From an uncultured Chloroflexales bacterium (lineage in GTDB: Bacteria > Chloroflexota > Chloroflexia > Chloroflexales > Chloroflexaceae), in contig CALGUG010000014.1 in NCBI GenBank assembly GCA_937902315.1, positions 1 through 64,000 of the forward strand: DNA of 64,000 bases, given 5' to 3'. Both the position numbers and the translations under genes were made by a program. Below, one piece after another: positions 36,728 to 45,223 of this stretch (position 1 is its first letter; each line of letters starts with the position of its first letter). The notes beneath the pieces are model-generated. The model did not search any database. It was not told where the DNA came from and saw nothing but the letters and a program-made list of their open reading frames with translations.

Positions 36728-37723
36728 ATGATGTATACGAGTCTTGTATTTGAGCTGTTTGAGAGTAAAGTTCTCGCAAATAACCCTTTAGGTGACCCTG
36801 CCACGCGACGTGTACCTATTATTTTGCCGCCCGGCTACGACGAAGACCCTGAACGGCGTTATCCAGTGTTATACGGCCTGGCGGGTTTTTCGGGGCGCGG
36901 CCAAACCATGTTAAACGTCAAGGCCTGGGGTCTGAACCTGCAAGATCGTTTAGAACTCCTCTATGCCAATGGTATGCCGCATGCGATTGTGGTGCTGCCC
37001 GACTGTTTTACCAGCTTGGGAGGCAGCCAATACCGCAATTCGAGCGCGGTGGGCAACTACGAAGACTACCTGGTCAAAGAGCTTGTGCCTATGGTCGATC
37101 AGCGCTATCGCACCATCGCCGAGCCGCGCGGGCGCGGTCTGTTCGGCAAATCGAGCGGCGGTTACGGTGCCTTTATGCTCGCTTTGCGCCACCCCGATGT
37201 CTTCAGCGCCTTTGCCTGCCACAGCGGCGATATGGTCTTTGATCTCTGCTATGGGCCAGATTTCCCCAAGGCGGCTAACGCTTTTAGCGCGGCTGGTGGT
37301 GTCGAAGCGTGGTGGAAACAGTTTCAGCTCAAGGGGCATAAGAGCACACAAGATTTTGAAGCCATCAATGTCTTAGCTATGGCGGCTTGTTACTCGCCTA
37401 ATCCCAACGCGCCCTTGGGCATTGATCTGCCATTTGATTTACACTTGTGCGAGCGGCGCGAGGAGGTCTGGGCGCGCTGGCTGGCCTGCGATCCCTACGA
37501 ACTTGTACCGATGTATACCCAAGCTTTGCAGGCTATGCGCTTGATCTTCTTCGACTGCGGCAATCGCGACGAGTTTAATCTGCACTACAGTGCTCGCCGC
37601 ATGCGCATTCGCCTCAACGAGCTTGGGGTCGCCCACGAATACCAAGAATTCGATGCGGGCCATTTCAATATCGAATACCGCTACGATGTTTCGCTGCCCA
37701 AGCTGCTCGATGTGCTGAGATAA
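36728..37723 (+). CDS. Esterase of the esterase D / PF00756 type
   Basis: 331 residues, alpha/beta hydrolase. PVLYGLAGFSGRG marks the oxyanion region, LFGKSSGGYGAFM contains the nucleophile elbow (GxSxG with Ser142), FDCGNRDEF the probable acid, and FDAGHFNIEYRYD the catalytic His. Members hydrolyse acyl esters, including S-formylglutathione, feruloyl and siderophore esters; the substrate here is undetermined. No signal peptide is evident, so a cytoplasmic enzyme is likely. Two adjacent ATGs (36728, 36731) follow GGAGTG. Monocistronic, with its own terminator at 37746. It is not a paralogue of the hydrolase at 28506. Confidence 0.88.
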   Translation: MMYTSLVFELFESKVLANNPLGDPATRRVPIILPPGYDEDPERRYPVLYGLAGFSGRGQTMLNVKAWGLNLQDRLELLYANGMPHAIVVLPDCFTSLGGSQYRNSSAVGNYEDYLVKELVPMVDQRYRTIAEPRGRGLFGKSSGGYGAFMLALRHPDVFSAFACHSGDMVFDLCYGPDFPKAANAFSAAGGVEAWWKQFQLKGHKSTQDFEAINVLAMAACYSPNPNAPLGIDLPFDLHLCERREEVWARWLACDPYELVPMYTQALQAMRLIFFDCGNRDEFNLHYSARRMRIRLNELGVAHEYQEFDAGHFNIEYRYDVSLPKLLDVLR

Positions 37724-37745
37724 GTCGCATATTTCGCTTGTTGAT

Positions 37746-37783
37746 GGAGATTTCGTAATTTCTTACGGAATCTCCTTATTTTT
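37746..37783 (+). terminator. Terminator after the esterase
   Basis: GGAGATTTCGTAA, loop TTTC, TTACGGAATCTCC (one G-U pair), then TTATTTTTG. 23 nt after the stop codon. Confidence 0.85.
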
Positions 37784-37799
37784 GCGCTTCTCAAGCCGC

Positions 37800-37990
37800 C
37801 CGATCACTTTCCACTCCAAGCATTTTCTCAGCTTGTTTTGGCGGAAGGGTCGCTTACTGCAAACAAGGTGCTGACCGCGTCCGCCTACGGCTATCAACAG
37901 CCTATCCGCCGCAAGTGGTAGCCCTTGCGCTGCTTTCGCTGTATTCGTTGCTTTCGTTGCAGCCTTTGTACGCTCACTGCCCTCCACCGA
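37800..37990 (+). repeat. Family B copy (core 37878-37895)
   Basis: TTGTTTTGGCGGAAGG, core GCGTCCGCCTACGGCTAT, CAACAGCCTATCCGCCGC. It fills the space between the esterase and the tetR promoter. Confidence 0.6.
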
Positions 37991-38074
37991 AATCAATGCA
38001 CGAAGAGCGTCGTTTTAGGCTGTACCATTCTCAAAGCGTAAGCACTTTAGTTGCTTTCAAAGGAGCTCCCGCTA

Positions 38075-38103
38075 TTGACATAATCGCTTGGATATACTAT
38101 AAC
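38075..38103 (+). promoter_or_regulatory. Promoter of the TetR-family gene
   Basis: TTGACA (38075-38080), 17-nt spacer, TATAAC (38098-38103). Near-consensus. Confidence 0.8.
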
Positions 38104-38123
38104 TAGGATATGACCATATAAAC

Positions 38124-38143
38124 ATAAACATCTTAGTGTTTAT
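38124..38143 (+). promoter_or_regulatory. Palindromic operator candidate for the TetR regulator
   Basis: ATAAACA, 6 nt, TGTTTAT: a perfect 7-bp inverted repeat starting 20 nt after the -10 box and ending 14 nt before the start codon, ideally placed for autorepression. Confidence 0.55.
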
Positions 38144-38157
38144 AGAAAGGTTTAGAT

Positions 38158-38760
38158 ATGCCAAAAGGCTTTACAGATCGCGAAAAGGCTATCATTCGTG
38201 CGGGTATGTACGAGAAGGGACGCGATCTTTTTGCGACCTATGGTCTGCGCAAAACGAGCGTCGAAGACCTAACAAACGCGGTCGGCATTTCAAAGGGCGC
38301 TTTTTATCTCTTTTTCGAATCGAAAGAGCAGCTCTTTTATGAACTGATGGAACAGTTCCGCTCAGATTTCCAGACCATGCTTTTCCGGCATATCAACGTG
38401 ACGAGCGAGTCGCCGCGCGTGCGTATGCGCAAGCTGCTCGCCGAAGCGGTCTCGCTCTGGAAGCGCAACGCTCATTTTGTGCATCTTTCAACCGACGACT
38501 ATGAGCATCTCTTGCGCAAGCTGCCGTTCGAGCTGCTAGATTTACATAAGAAGAAGGATAACGCTTTTGCGATCGAGTTTGCCTCGGCTTGGCACAACAC
38601 GGGGGTGAATTTACGGCACGAGCCGCCTATGATCGCGGCCCTGTTACGCGCGCTCTTTTTTGTTAGCTTGCACGAAGAAGATTTTGGGCCAGAGGTTTAT
38701 CCCCAGGTGATCAGCACCCATATCGAGATGCTGACTCAGGAGCTGTTGCCGAAGGGCTGA
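38158..38760 (+). CDS. TetR/AcrR-family transcriptional regulator
   Basis: 200 residues. The N-terminal helix-turn-helix (about 12-60) is typical: ARDLFATYGLRKTSVEDL-like first half (here KGRDLFATYGLRKTSVEDLT) and VGISKGAFYLFFESKEQLFYELM, shown in part. The C-terminal helical ligand domain is unclassified. A 20-bp palindrome between promoter and start suggests autorepression. The neighbours, an esterase upstream and a HAD phosphatase converging downstream, do not reveal a regulon. Ligand unknown. Confidence 0.92.
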   Translation: MPKGFTDREKAIIRAGMYEKGRDLFATYGLRKTSVEDLTNAVGISKGAFYLFFESKEQLFYELMEQFRSDFQTMLFRHINVTSESPRVRMRKLLAEAVSLWKRNAHFVHLSTDDYEHLLRKLPFELLDLHKKKDNAFAIEFASAWHNTGVNLRHEPPMIAALLRALFFVSLHEEDFGPEVYPQVISTHIEMLTQELLPKG

Positions 38761-38779
38761 TAATCTGAGGCATTTGCGC

Positions 38780-38814
38780 AAAAGGCTTCCCGCCATCGAA
38801 CGGGAAGCCTTTTT
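38780..38814. terminator. Bidirectional terminator between tetR and the HAD phosphatase
   Basis: AAAAGGCTTCCCG, CATCGAA-type loop, CGGGAAGCCTTTTT. Symmetric A and T runs serve both converging genes. Confidence 0.9.
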
Positions 38815-38820
38815 TGTTGG

Positions 38821-39471
38821 CTAAGCCAGCACGATCTGGGCTAACTCCTTGGGCGTAGCACAGATCGCGTCGGCTCCGGCGGCTTCTAGCTCGGCGCGTG
38901 GGCCGTAGCCCCACAGCACACCGATCGAGGCGACACCGTTGGCTTTGGCGGCTTTGATATCGGCATCGCGGTCGCCGATCATCACCGCGCTGGCAGGGTC
39001 GATTCCTTCGGTCGCAAAGAGATGGGCCAGCAGATCAGCTTTGTTATCGAAGCGGCCATCGAATTCGGCGCCGTAGATCACATCGAAATACTGCGACAAA
39101 GCAAAGTGATCGAGGATGCGCTGGGCGAACTGGCGCGGCTTGGCGGTGGCCACAAACAGGCGTTTGCCAGCTTGCTGGGCGCTGGCCAGCAGCTCGGGAA
39201 TGCCCGGGTAGACCTGGTTTTCAAACAGGCCGATATCGCCGTAGCGTACCCGATAGAGCCGCAGGGCCTCTTCGATCAGGGCGCTATCGTCGGTTTCGAG
39301 CATGTAGGCGAAGCTTTTGCGCAGAGGCGGTCCGATATAGATCGCCAATTCATCCTCGCTGGGAGCGGGGCGCTTCAGCTCGGTTAGGGCGAACTGAATC
39401 GAACGGGTAATGCCAGGTTTTGGGTCGGTCAAAGTGCCATCAAGGTCAAATAAAAGGGCGTGGGTTTGCAC
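38821..39471 (-). CDS. HAD-superfamily phosphatase (phosphoglycolate phosphatase-like)
   Basis: 216 residues. HAD motif I FDLDGTLTD (nucleophile Asp and general acid Asp), motif II in VATAKP, motif III and IV in MIGDRDADIKAAKANG. The cap domain is of the Gph/PGP subclass (C1). It may dephosphorylate 2-phosphoglycolate or another small phosphate ester; the substrate cannot be read from sequence. Starts with GTG at 39471, preceded by AAAGGAGAG. Shares the terminator with the converging tetR gene. Confidence 0.9.
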   Translation of the reverse strand: MQTHALLFDLDGTLTDPKPGITRSIQFALTELKRPAPSEDELAIYIGPPLRKSFAYMLETDDSALIEEALRLYRVRYGDIGLFENQVYPGIPELLASAQQAGKRLFVATAKPRQFAQRILDHFALSQYFDVIYGAEFDGRFDNKADLLAHLFATEGIDPASAVMIGDRDADIKAAKANGVASIGVLWGYGPRAELEAAGADAICATPKELAQIVLA

Positions 39472-39544
39472 AAGTCTCTCCTTTGTTCTAATAGCCTTAG
39501 CTTACCACGCCCTCGGCGATCGGCCAACTTTGAGCAGAGCCGCT

Positions 39545-39700
39545 GAAGATGTGCATGCTTGCAATGGGAAAAACACAACGAGGGAGAGAAAAATAGCTAA
39601 GTTCCGCTCTATCGGAGGCCAAGAAATCTCACACAACAAAAATGGTCCCTTCCACTCTGCCGAAGGCCAAAAAAGCTTGAAGCAAGCGAGCAGATTTGAA
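39545..39700 (+). repeat. Family A-like degenerate copy
   Basis: Two successive family A segments (GTTCCGCTCTATCGGAGGCC at about 39600 and CTTCCACTCTGCCGAAGGCC at about 39650) suggest overlapping, decayed copies without clear ends. Confidence 0.5.
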
Positions 39701-39860
39701 GTACAGAAAATCTGGAGAGGAAGCGAGGCTCCCTTCTCCCGCATTGCGGGAGAAGGGTCGGGGATGAGGGCAGGTTAGCCCGTTTGATAGCCGTAGGCGG
39801 ACGCGGTGAGGACCGAATTGATGGTAAAGAGCAAGCCGCCAAAGCGCTGAACTCATTAGG
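39701..39860 (-). repeat. Family B copy, reverse (core 39787-39804), with inner hairpin
   Basis: GATAGCCGTAGGCGGACGC followed by AAGCCGCCAAAGCGCTGAA. A hairpin CCTTCTCCCGCA/TGCGGGAGAAGG at 39731-39757 sits beside it. Confidence 0.55.
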
Positions 39861-39871
39861 TGGATCTGTAG

Positions 39872-40264
39872 TTAAAGCTCTAGCTCGTAGAGGAACGATT
39901 CGCGCGGCACTTGGCGCGGCGCCTTGATGGGGGCGACGGGCGGCAGTGCGCCTTGGGGCAGCATGCCGATCAGTTTGATGCGGTTGCCGACCCGCCCGCC
40001 GATGCGGTAGAGAATCGGCATGCCGCGCAGCAGTGCGATGCGGCTGTTGTAGCCCGGGCGGGTTTGGCGGAAGTGTTTGGCGCGTTGAAAGTCTCGGCTA
40101 AAGCTGCTTGGGCTAAAGCGAATGCCCTGTTGCAGAGCGCGCTCTTGCAGCCGTTCGAGGAAGTGGTGCGTGACCAGAAAGCCTTGGCGTTTGAGCGCTT
40201 GTTGTAAGCCTTTGGCGCTTGGACGCCCGGCTTGCCCGCGCAAGAGTGGTCGAGTTGTAGTCAT
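39872..40264 (-). CDS. Small DUF4258-like putative toxin with C-terminal YELEL
   Basis: 130 residues. The centre (VTHHFLERLQERALQQG, then a beta-rich segment with SRIALLRGMPILYRIGG and RIKLIGML) resembles the His/Arg pattern and fold order of DUF4258-type or RelE-like ribonuclease toxins; this is a weak resemblance by eye. The N-terminus is basic. The last residues are FLYELEL, close to the EPEYEL end of the next gene upstream and to the acidic-aromatic segments of the cluster's first two genes, so it may be a sorting or recognition tag. ATG 40264 follows AAGGAAG. Last gene of the minus-strand cluster. No antitoxin-like neighbour is seen. Confidence 0.6.
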   Translation of the reverse strand: MTTTRPLLRGQAGRPSAKGLQQALKRQGFLVTHHFLERLQERALQQGIRFSPSSFSRDFQRAKHFRQTRPGYNSRIALLRGMPILYRIGGRVGNRIKLIGMLPQGALPPVAPIKAPRQVPRESFLYELEL

Positions 40265-40289
40265 AACTTCTTCCTTAACTTGCGATTGT

Positions 40290-40319
40290 GATCAAGCTGG
40301 AGCTGGCCCCAGCTTGATC
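40290..40319 (-). other. Intercistronic hairpin in the acidic-repeat cluster
   Basis: GATCAAGCTGG (40290-40300) pairs with CCAGCTTGATC (40309-40319). No T run follows on the minus strand, so it is more likely an mRNA-processing or stability hairpin than a terminator; it separates the putative toxin from the gene upstream. Confidence 0.5.
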
Positions 40320-40364
40320 GGCTCGTTTGGATAACTGTGGGGCGCAAAATCATGTTCTGCGCGG

Positions 40365-41528
40365 CTACAACTCGTATTCCGGTTCGTACTGCCGCCGTGG
40401 GCTGGGCTTGGGCCGACCGTTGCGCTTGGCTGGCACGCTCGGTCGCGCTTGGTTCCAAATTTCGCCCGGGCGTTGTGAATTGCGGTCTGCCAGACCGAGC
40501 GATTGGGCGCTGGTCAGCCACTCTTCGCAAGGCTCGGCGATCGAAAGCAACATGGCCTCGAACTTGGTGCGCTGGTCTTGCAAGATGTGGCCTTGCGAGA
40601 GCCAGCGAAGAATATCGCGGCCCGCCACGGCCATGCGTTGGCGCGGCGAGGTGGCAAGGCGCTCGCGGAAGTGGCGCACCAAGACATCTTCGACCACATC
40701 CCAAGCGTTGTCGGCCCCATAGAGGCGTTTGATATCGTCGGAGTTGAGGATGCGGAAGGCCTCTTCGAGCAGTTGCATAACTTCGACCCGCATCACATTC
40801 AAGTGACCGAACGACATTAGTTTGAGGTTGTTGCGTAGGTCGAGTCCGGCCCGGCGTACGATCGCCACGCTGCCGAAGCTGGGGTCGTAAGAGCGCTCGC
40901 GGATCACATCGGAGACACGTTTGTCGCGCCAGTAGAGCACGACTTGGTTGATAAAGTGGCTGAAGAGTGTGTGGAATTCGCTGTTGGGGCGCGAGCCAGC
41001 AGCAACGGGGCCTTGGCCGTAACCAAAGGCGCGTCGATAGGCCATCAAACGGTCGCGACGGGTATAGCGGAGCACTTCGCGGCGGTCGAACTGATAGAGT
41101 GCGTAGGCGCCAGGCCCTTCGGATAGACGCACAATACCTGCTCGAAAAAGCTCTTGCAGCTTTTGAACGACTCGGAAGATACCGATCGTTTCGTGTTGGT
41201 AGATGTAGTAGAGATCGCCGATAGCCAGCAAGCGTTCCGACATGACGTGCTCGTCGTAGGGTGCGATCTGGTGTGGGAGGCGGGTTTCGCCTAGGCTGTT
41301 TGCGGCTTGCGGGCCGATACCAATCAACTGGGCTAGACCGTTATCGGGCGGCGGAGCTTGATTGTTATCGGCGCTTACGACCGCATGGATCATATCGTTG
41401 ATGTATTTATCGATCGTATCGGCCAGCTCGGGCTTGAGCGCGATCTCGGAGGCCAACTGATCGACCACCTGCTCGCGCAGAGCTCCAATCCGATCTTGAA
41501 ACTCACGCTGGTCTCGTTCTGTAGTCAT
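40365..41528 (-). CDS. Protein of unknown function ending in YEPEYEL (387 aa)
   Basis: I do not recognise the family. It is mainly helical, soluble, with no signal peptide. A middle section (LLAIGDLYYIYQHETIGIFRVVQ) and a later Arg-rich helical section (DVVEDVLVRHFRERLATSPRQ) look like structural scaffolding; the C-terminal 40 residues are basic, Pro-rich and end in QYEPEYEL. Start ATG 41528 has GAGG upstream; a GTG at 41543 is less likely. It sits in the minus-strand cluster between the Ig/IPT-tailed protein and the putative toxin. Confidence 0.75.
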   Translation of the reverse strand: MTTERDQREFQDRIGALREQVVDQLASEIALKPELADTIDKYINDMIHAVVSADNNQAPPPDNGLAQLIGIGPQAANSLGETRLPHQIAPYDEHVMSERLLAIGDLYYIYQHETIGIFRVVQKLQELFRAGIVRLSEGPGAYALYQFDRREVLRYTRRDRLMAYRRAFGYGQGPVAAGSRPNSEFHTLFSHFINQVVLYWRDKRVSDVIRERSYDPSFGSVAIVRRAGLDLRNNLKLMSFGHLNVMRVEVMQLLEEAFRILNSDDIKRLYGADNAWDVVEDVLVRHFRERLATSPRQRMAVAGRDILRWLSQGHILQDQRTKFEAMLLSIAEPCEEWLTSAQSLGLADRNSQRPGEIWNQARPSVPAKRNGRPKPSPRRQYEPEYEL

Positions 41529-41622
41529 AATCTGCCTCGTCACTTCGTCGATTAGGTTGTATTATGGCTATATGACCTAATCTGATGAATTGTTTTCTAG
41601 CCAAGCTTGCTTAGTTGATGGT

Positions 41623-43101
41623 TTAGGAAAGTCCTACTCCATCTGAGCAAGGTTCGTCTCCCTTTACCTCGAAGGAAACGCTGCCCTGATCGGGATTGGT
41701 GATGACAATGTGGAAGGGCCGATCTTTTCGGGGAAAGATCGCGAAGATCAAGTTTTCGCTCACAACTTGATAATTCGTAGGACTTACGTCGTTACCGTTT
41801 GAGCGTAGCAGCTTGATCTGTAGACTATCTTGGAAGTGTTTGCCAAAAATATGAAACTTCCAACTTTGATCGTCTTGCGCTGTTTCGATAAACCTGATCT
41901 CGGGATCGGGCAGGCGGCGCAGTTGAGCGATAAGCTGCTTGACCCGTTGGGTGTGAATCAGCAGATCGTTGAAGCTATGCTGGACGCGAGGTGTGCGCAT
42001 GCCAACGCTCAGGATATTGCCGTTGTTAGCTCTGCCTGTAATCTCGTCGTACAGTCTGCTCAGCAAGCTCTCCAAACGCTTGACTGTACCAAGCAGCGAG
42101 ATCACGCCGTCTTTCCCAGCTTCGCGGATGGTGAGTGGCCCTTCTTGCGAGGAGAAGTGGCGAATCCAGCTCAACAGCTCGTCTAGGGTGATACTGTTCA
42201 AGCCATATTGTCGAAAGTCGAGACGCATTGTTTGGCGCTCGGCTGCCCCAATAAAGACCGAATCGAGAATCGCTTCGCTTTCATAGACTGTATCGGCCAG
42301 CACCGCTAAAGCCCAGCCGAGTTGTACCAATTGCGTGCCCAAAAAGACGTTCGTGCCTTCGCCTGTGAAGAAGTGGCGACGGCTGATCCAGTTCTGTCGG
42401 AGTGCGCTGATATGGTCGACCAGAATGTAGAAGTTGGTTAGGTTTTGTTCTTCGGCGATGGTATTGACCAAAATGCGATTTAGGCCGAAAAGCTCGCGCA
42501 ACCGGCCAAGCAAGCCTTCCACTTGCTCGGGATCGATCGAATTGCTGTCTTCCGGAGAGGAAAGGGCTGGTGTGGGAGCCGGACCCAAGAGCGTTTCAAA
42601 TTTGCTATCGACCAGTTGCACACGCGGCCCGCCGACGCGCCCCAGCTCATTGACCAGATCGATCAGGTTGCTGCGGATAATGCTGCGGGCGGCATCGCTA
42701 TCTTCATCGTCGCTATCGCCGCGCAGCGATCTAAGCGAGTCGAGCAGAATGATCGACTGATCGAGGGCAGTTTTGGCGCGTGTATAGATGCTTGCTTGGG
42801 CGCCGGTGACTTCGCCCATGTCGGCCTGGACCGTAAAGCTGCGCGGAGACCAGCTCCACTCGGTATGCCCATCGACGTGGTTGATGGTGAAGGCATTCTG
42901 TAAGGCGCTCAGAATGCTTTTAGGATCGCTGTTGGAAGGACGGATAGCGAGAATGTCGCGGAAGGCTTGTTCGGTGATCTGCTTGAGATTAGCGCTGCCA
43001 TTGCCGCTGGTCTGAGGGCTGCCACTGCTGGGCGACAGCTGTGATGTAAGCAAGGGAAAGGCTTGGATGTTTTCAATATCTGTGCCGTTTTCTGTTGCCA
43101 T
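41623..43101 (-). CDS. Protein of unknown function with IPT/Ig-like C-terminal domain (492 aa)
   Basis: The N-terminus is disordered (Ser/Gln/Pro). A probable adaptor or scaffold region of helices follows, including a recognisable conserved block (TEWSWSPRSFTVQADMGEV, then GAQASIYTRAKTALDQS). The last 85 residues are beta-rich (WKFHIFGKHFQ...FHIVITNPDQGSVSFEV) and resemble an IPT/TIG-type Ig fold. No signal peptide, catalytic motif or membrane helix. It follows the metallopeptidase gene by 32 nt in the same operon. Function unknown; a structural or surface-assembly role is a guess. Confidence 0.75.
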   Translation of the reverse strand: MATENGTDIENIQAFPLLTSQLSPSSGSPQTSGNGSANLKQITEQAFRDILAIRPSNSDPKSILSALQNAFTINHVDGHTEWSWSPRSFTVQADMGEVTGAQASIYTRAKTALDQSIILLDSLRSLRGDSDDEDSDAARSIIRSNLIDLVNELGRVGGPRVQLVDSKFETLLGPAPTPALSSPEDSNSIDPEQVEGLLGRLRELFGLNRILVNTIAEEQNLTNFYILVDHISALRQNWISRRHFFTGEGTNVFLGTQLVQLGWALAVLADTVYESEAILDSVFIGAAERQTMRLDFRQYGLNSITLDELLSWIRHFSSQEGPLTIREAGKDGVISLLGTVKRLESLLSRLYDEITGRANNGNILSVGMRTPRVQHSFNDLLIHTQRVKQLIAQLRRLPDPEIRFIETAQDDQSWKFHIFGKHFQDSLQIKLLRSNGNDVSPTNYQVVSENLIFAIFPRKDRPFHIVITNPDQGSVSFEVKGDEPCSDGVGLS

Positions 43102-43133
43102 AACTTTAGCCTTTTTTGAAGATAGTGATCGGG

Positions 43134-44495
43134 CTAGCGTCGCGCCAATTCTTTATAGAACTGTTTGGTGAGTTGTTCTGGTGTGGCTAATCCTTGTTCA
43201 AAAGCGAGACGGATAGCTCCGATCAGAAAGCGTTCGGGAACAACACCTGGGTCGGTGCCAGCCGCCAAGCGTTGGGCGGCTTCTTGCATCATCTGCTGCT
43301 CTTTGGGCGCGAAACGAATCACATCGGCAAGGCGTTTGTGGCCTAGCGACGGATACACTCGGTAGCAGATCGCATCGACCACGATGCGGATCGCCTCGGG
43401 AGCGCTGGCGAGTAGCTCGTGTGGAATAGTGCCAGCGCTCGGTCGAGGGTATAAGCGCTTCCAAGCCCGTTGATAGCCTTCGGCCTCTTCTGGAAAGCCC
43501 ATACGGCGCAGCAGCTCGCAACTAATGAGGGCGCGTAGATAAGGTGTTGGGTGGGGCGCGCCGGGCGAAAAGCGCAAGGTAGCCTTCGGCGAGCGCCCGA
43601 TCACATCCATCAGCGAGCCGACGATGGGCGGCCCACCCAGTAACAGGCCGGCGAGATCGGCGAAAATCTCGCGGTTCCAGCCCGTCCAAGTCATTGCGAC
43701 GCTGCGGCTGGCTCCCGCTTGAAGCAGACGATAGGCGATGGTGCGCGGCACGCTGACTTGGAGTTCGAGGTCGTTTTGAATGTTGTGGCAGACCTCGTGC
43801 AGAATCGCGCCCAGGGTCCAGGGGTTAACCAGGCGGTGATAGGGCAGTTGTATCAGCGGGAAGGGGTTGAGTTGTTGCCCTAGACGCCGCAAGGGAATGC
43901 CTCGCCGAAATGTTGCTGGCGAAAAGCCTGTTCGCATGTAGGAGAAAGGTGGAGGAGCTGGGATCGAACGGGCCGTGCCAAGATTTATGAAAATGTGTTG
44001 ATAACAATCGAGTGCGATCCGGTCGCACCCTAACAACCATGCTCCAAAACGCGATTGGCGCTGCCCAAACAGTTCGAAATAGAAGTCCCAGACCCGCTCG
44101 ATCGCTCGCACATGGTCATGTGTACGCTCTTTGTCACTGACGACCGCAGCTAGGTGCGCTTCGTTTGGGGCCTGCAGACTCTGAGCGATGCGCCCGGCCA
44201 TGCGCTCAGCTTTGCTTTCCAGCGGGGCGCGCAGCTGCTCGATCAAGCGATTGACGGCTTGGATATGTCCTTCGGTCGGCGCTTCTGGGCCACTGCCAAA
44301 CTCACTGCGTTGAAAGGGGCGTAAAGCAGCGGTGTGACGTAAGAGATTGGTTTGCTGCGCTTCGAGCCACTCTTCGAGCTGGTCCGAGCCTTGGCTGCTT
44401 GGGCGCGACGGCCGCGGGCCTGTGTTTGCCATATCGGAAGGCTTGGCTGGGCGCCGGATCCGCCTATTTCGTCTGTTGAGAGCTGTAGCGTGCAT
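43134..44495 (-). CDS. Zinc metallopeptidase-like protein with HEVCH motif
   Basis: 453 residues. LHEVCHNIQND holds HExxH (His233, Glu234, His237), and downstream REIFADLAGLLLGG supplies a gluzincin-like ExxxD (Glu276, Asp280), the usual third zinc ligand arrangement. The fold around it is helical. The first 70 residues are basic and Pro/Ser-rich, without a classical signal peptide. It starts 3 nt after the acidic-repeat gene at 44499, indicating tight coupling. It could process the acidic-repeat proteins or the YELEL-tagged neighbours, which is inference from position only. An alternative start is Met22 (44432). Confidence 0.8.
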   Translation of the reverse strand: MHATALNRRNRRIRRPAKPSDMANTGPRPSRPSSQGSDQLEEWLEAQQTNLLRHTAALRPFQRSEFGSGPEAPTEGHIQAVNRLIEQLRAPLESKAERMAGRIAQSLQAPNEAHLAAVVSDKERTHDHVRAIERVWDFYFELFGQRQSRFGAWLLGCDRIALDCYQHIFINLGTARSIPAPPPFSYMRTGFSPATFRRGIPLRRLGQQLNPFPLIQLPYHRLVNPWTLGAILHEVCHNIQNDLELQVSVPRTIAYRLLQAGASRSVAMTWTGWNREIFADLAGLLLGGPPIVGSLMDVIGRSPKATLRFSPGAPHPTPYLRALISCELLRRMGFPEEAEGYQRAWKRLYPRPSAGTIPHELLASAPEAIRIVVDAICYRVYPSLGHKRLADVIRFAPKEQQMMQEAAQRLAAGTDPGVVPERFLIGAIRLAFEQGLATPEQLTKQFYKELARR

Positions 44496-44498
44496 GGT

Positions 44499-45182
44499 CT
44501 ACCACTCCCGTTGGCAAGCGCTGCTTCGTAACATCCGCCGGTTGGCCCGTTGTATTTGGAGGTGTGTTTTATGGGCTAGGTTCGGGTTAGCGATGACGCG
44601 AGCGGTCTGTTTGGCCAAGGTGCGCACGGCCTGTTGGGCTGTGATGGGATGGCCTTGCTTTTGTTGGTGGGCTAACTTGTTTGCCGTGCGCTGTAACGCG
44701 GTTGGTATGGTTCTGATCATCTTGCGAGTTTGAGGTGATTGACGCAAGGTATTGGTGATGTTAGAGACACTACGAATAAGTTGAGGCGCATTTTTCAAAA
44801 TGGCCGAGCCAACTTTGGGAAGGATTTGGGCTGCCAAAGGAACGAGCGCTCCGATAAAGGCTTCGGCTTCGGCATCGTTGGGCGTGCGCGCTGCCGCTTG
44901 GGCCAGATGTTCCATCAAGACTTGGCTGGCCAGCGCTCGCGCTTGCGGATTCGACTCATCCTCAAACTCGTCTTCAAATTCGTACTCATCCTCGAATTCA
45001 AATTCGTCTTCAAATTCGCGCGCGCTATTCAAACCCGGTGTATTGAGGGCGCGAAGCCCAGCCCGAGCGGCTGCCACGGCGACTTGGCGTTGAGTTTTGG
45101 AAGGCTTTGGGTTTGCCTCGAATTCAAATTCATCCTCGTATTCGGGCAGCGCCTGCCATTCATATTCTTGTAGATCGGACAT
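44499..45182 (-). CDS. Acidic-aromatic segment protein, paralogue 2 (227 aa)
   Basis: It begins MSDLQEYEWQALPEYEDEFE, so acidic and aromatic residues alternate from residue 6. A second run (about 56-79; FEDEFEFEDEYEFEDEFE) follows a short basic section. The C-terminal 140 residues form a helical domain shared with the gene at 45224: AEAEAFIGALVPLAAQ, then Arg/Lys-rich helices, and GHPITAQQAVRTLAKQTARVIANP. The domain is hydrophobic in parts (AAQILPKVGSAIL) and ends strongly basic, so the protein has a negative head and positive tail. No signal peptide. Unknown function. Strong ribosome site AAGGAGAAGG before ATG 45182. Confidence 0.8.
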   Translation of the reverse strand: MSDLQEYEWQALPEYEDEFEFEANPKPSKTQRQVAVAAARAGLRALNTPGLNSAREFEDEFEFEDEYEFEDEFEDESNPQARALASQVLMEHLAQAAARTPNDAEAEAFIGALVPLAAQILPKVGSAILKNAPQLIRSVSNITNTLRQSPQTRKMIRTIPTALQRTANKLAHQQKQGHPITAQQAVRTLAKQTARVIANPNLAHKTHLQIQRANRRMLRSSACQREW

Positions 45183-45223
45183 GAACCTTCTCCTTTTTTG
45201 CTTTGCTAAGGTCAGGGCTGTGT

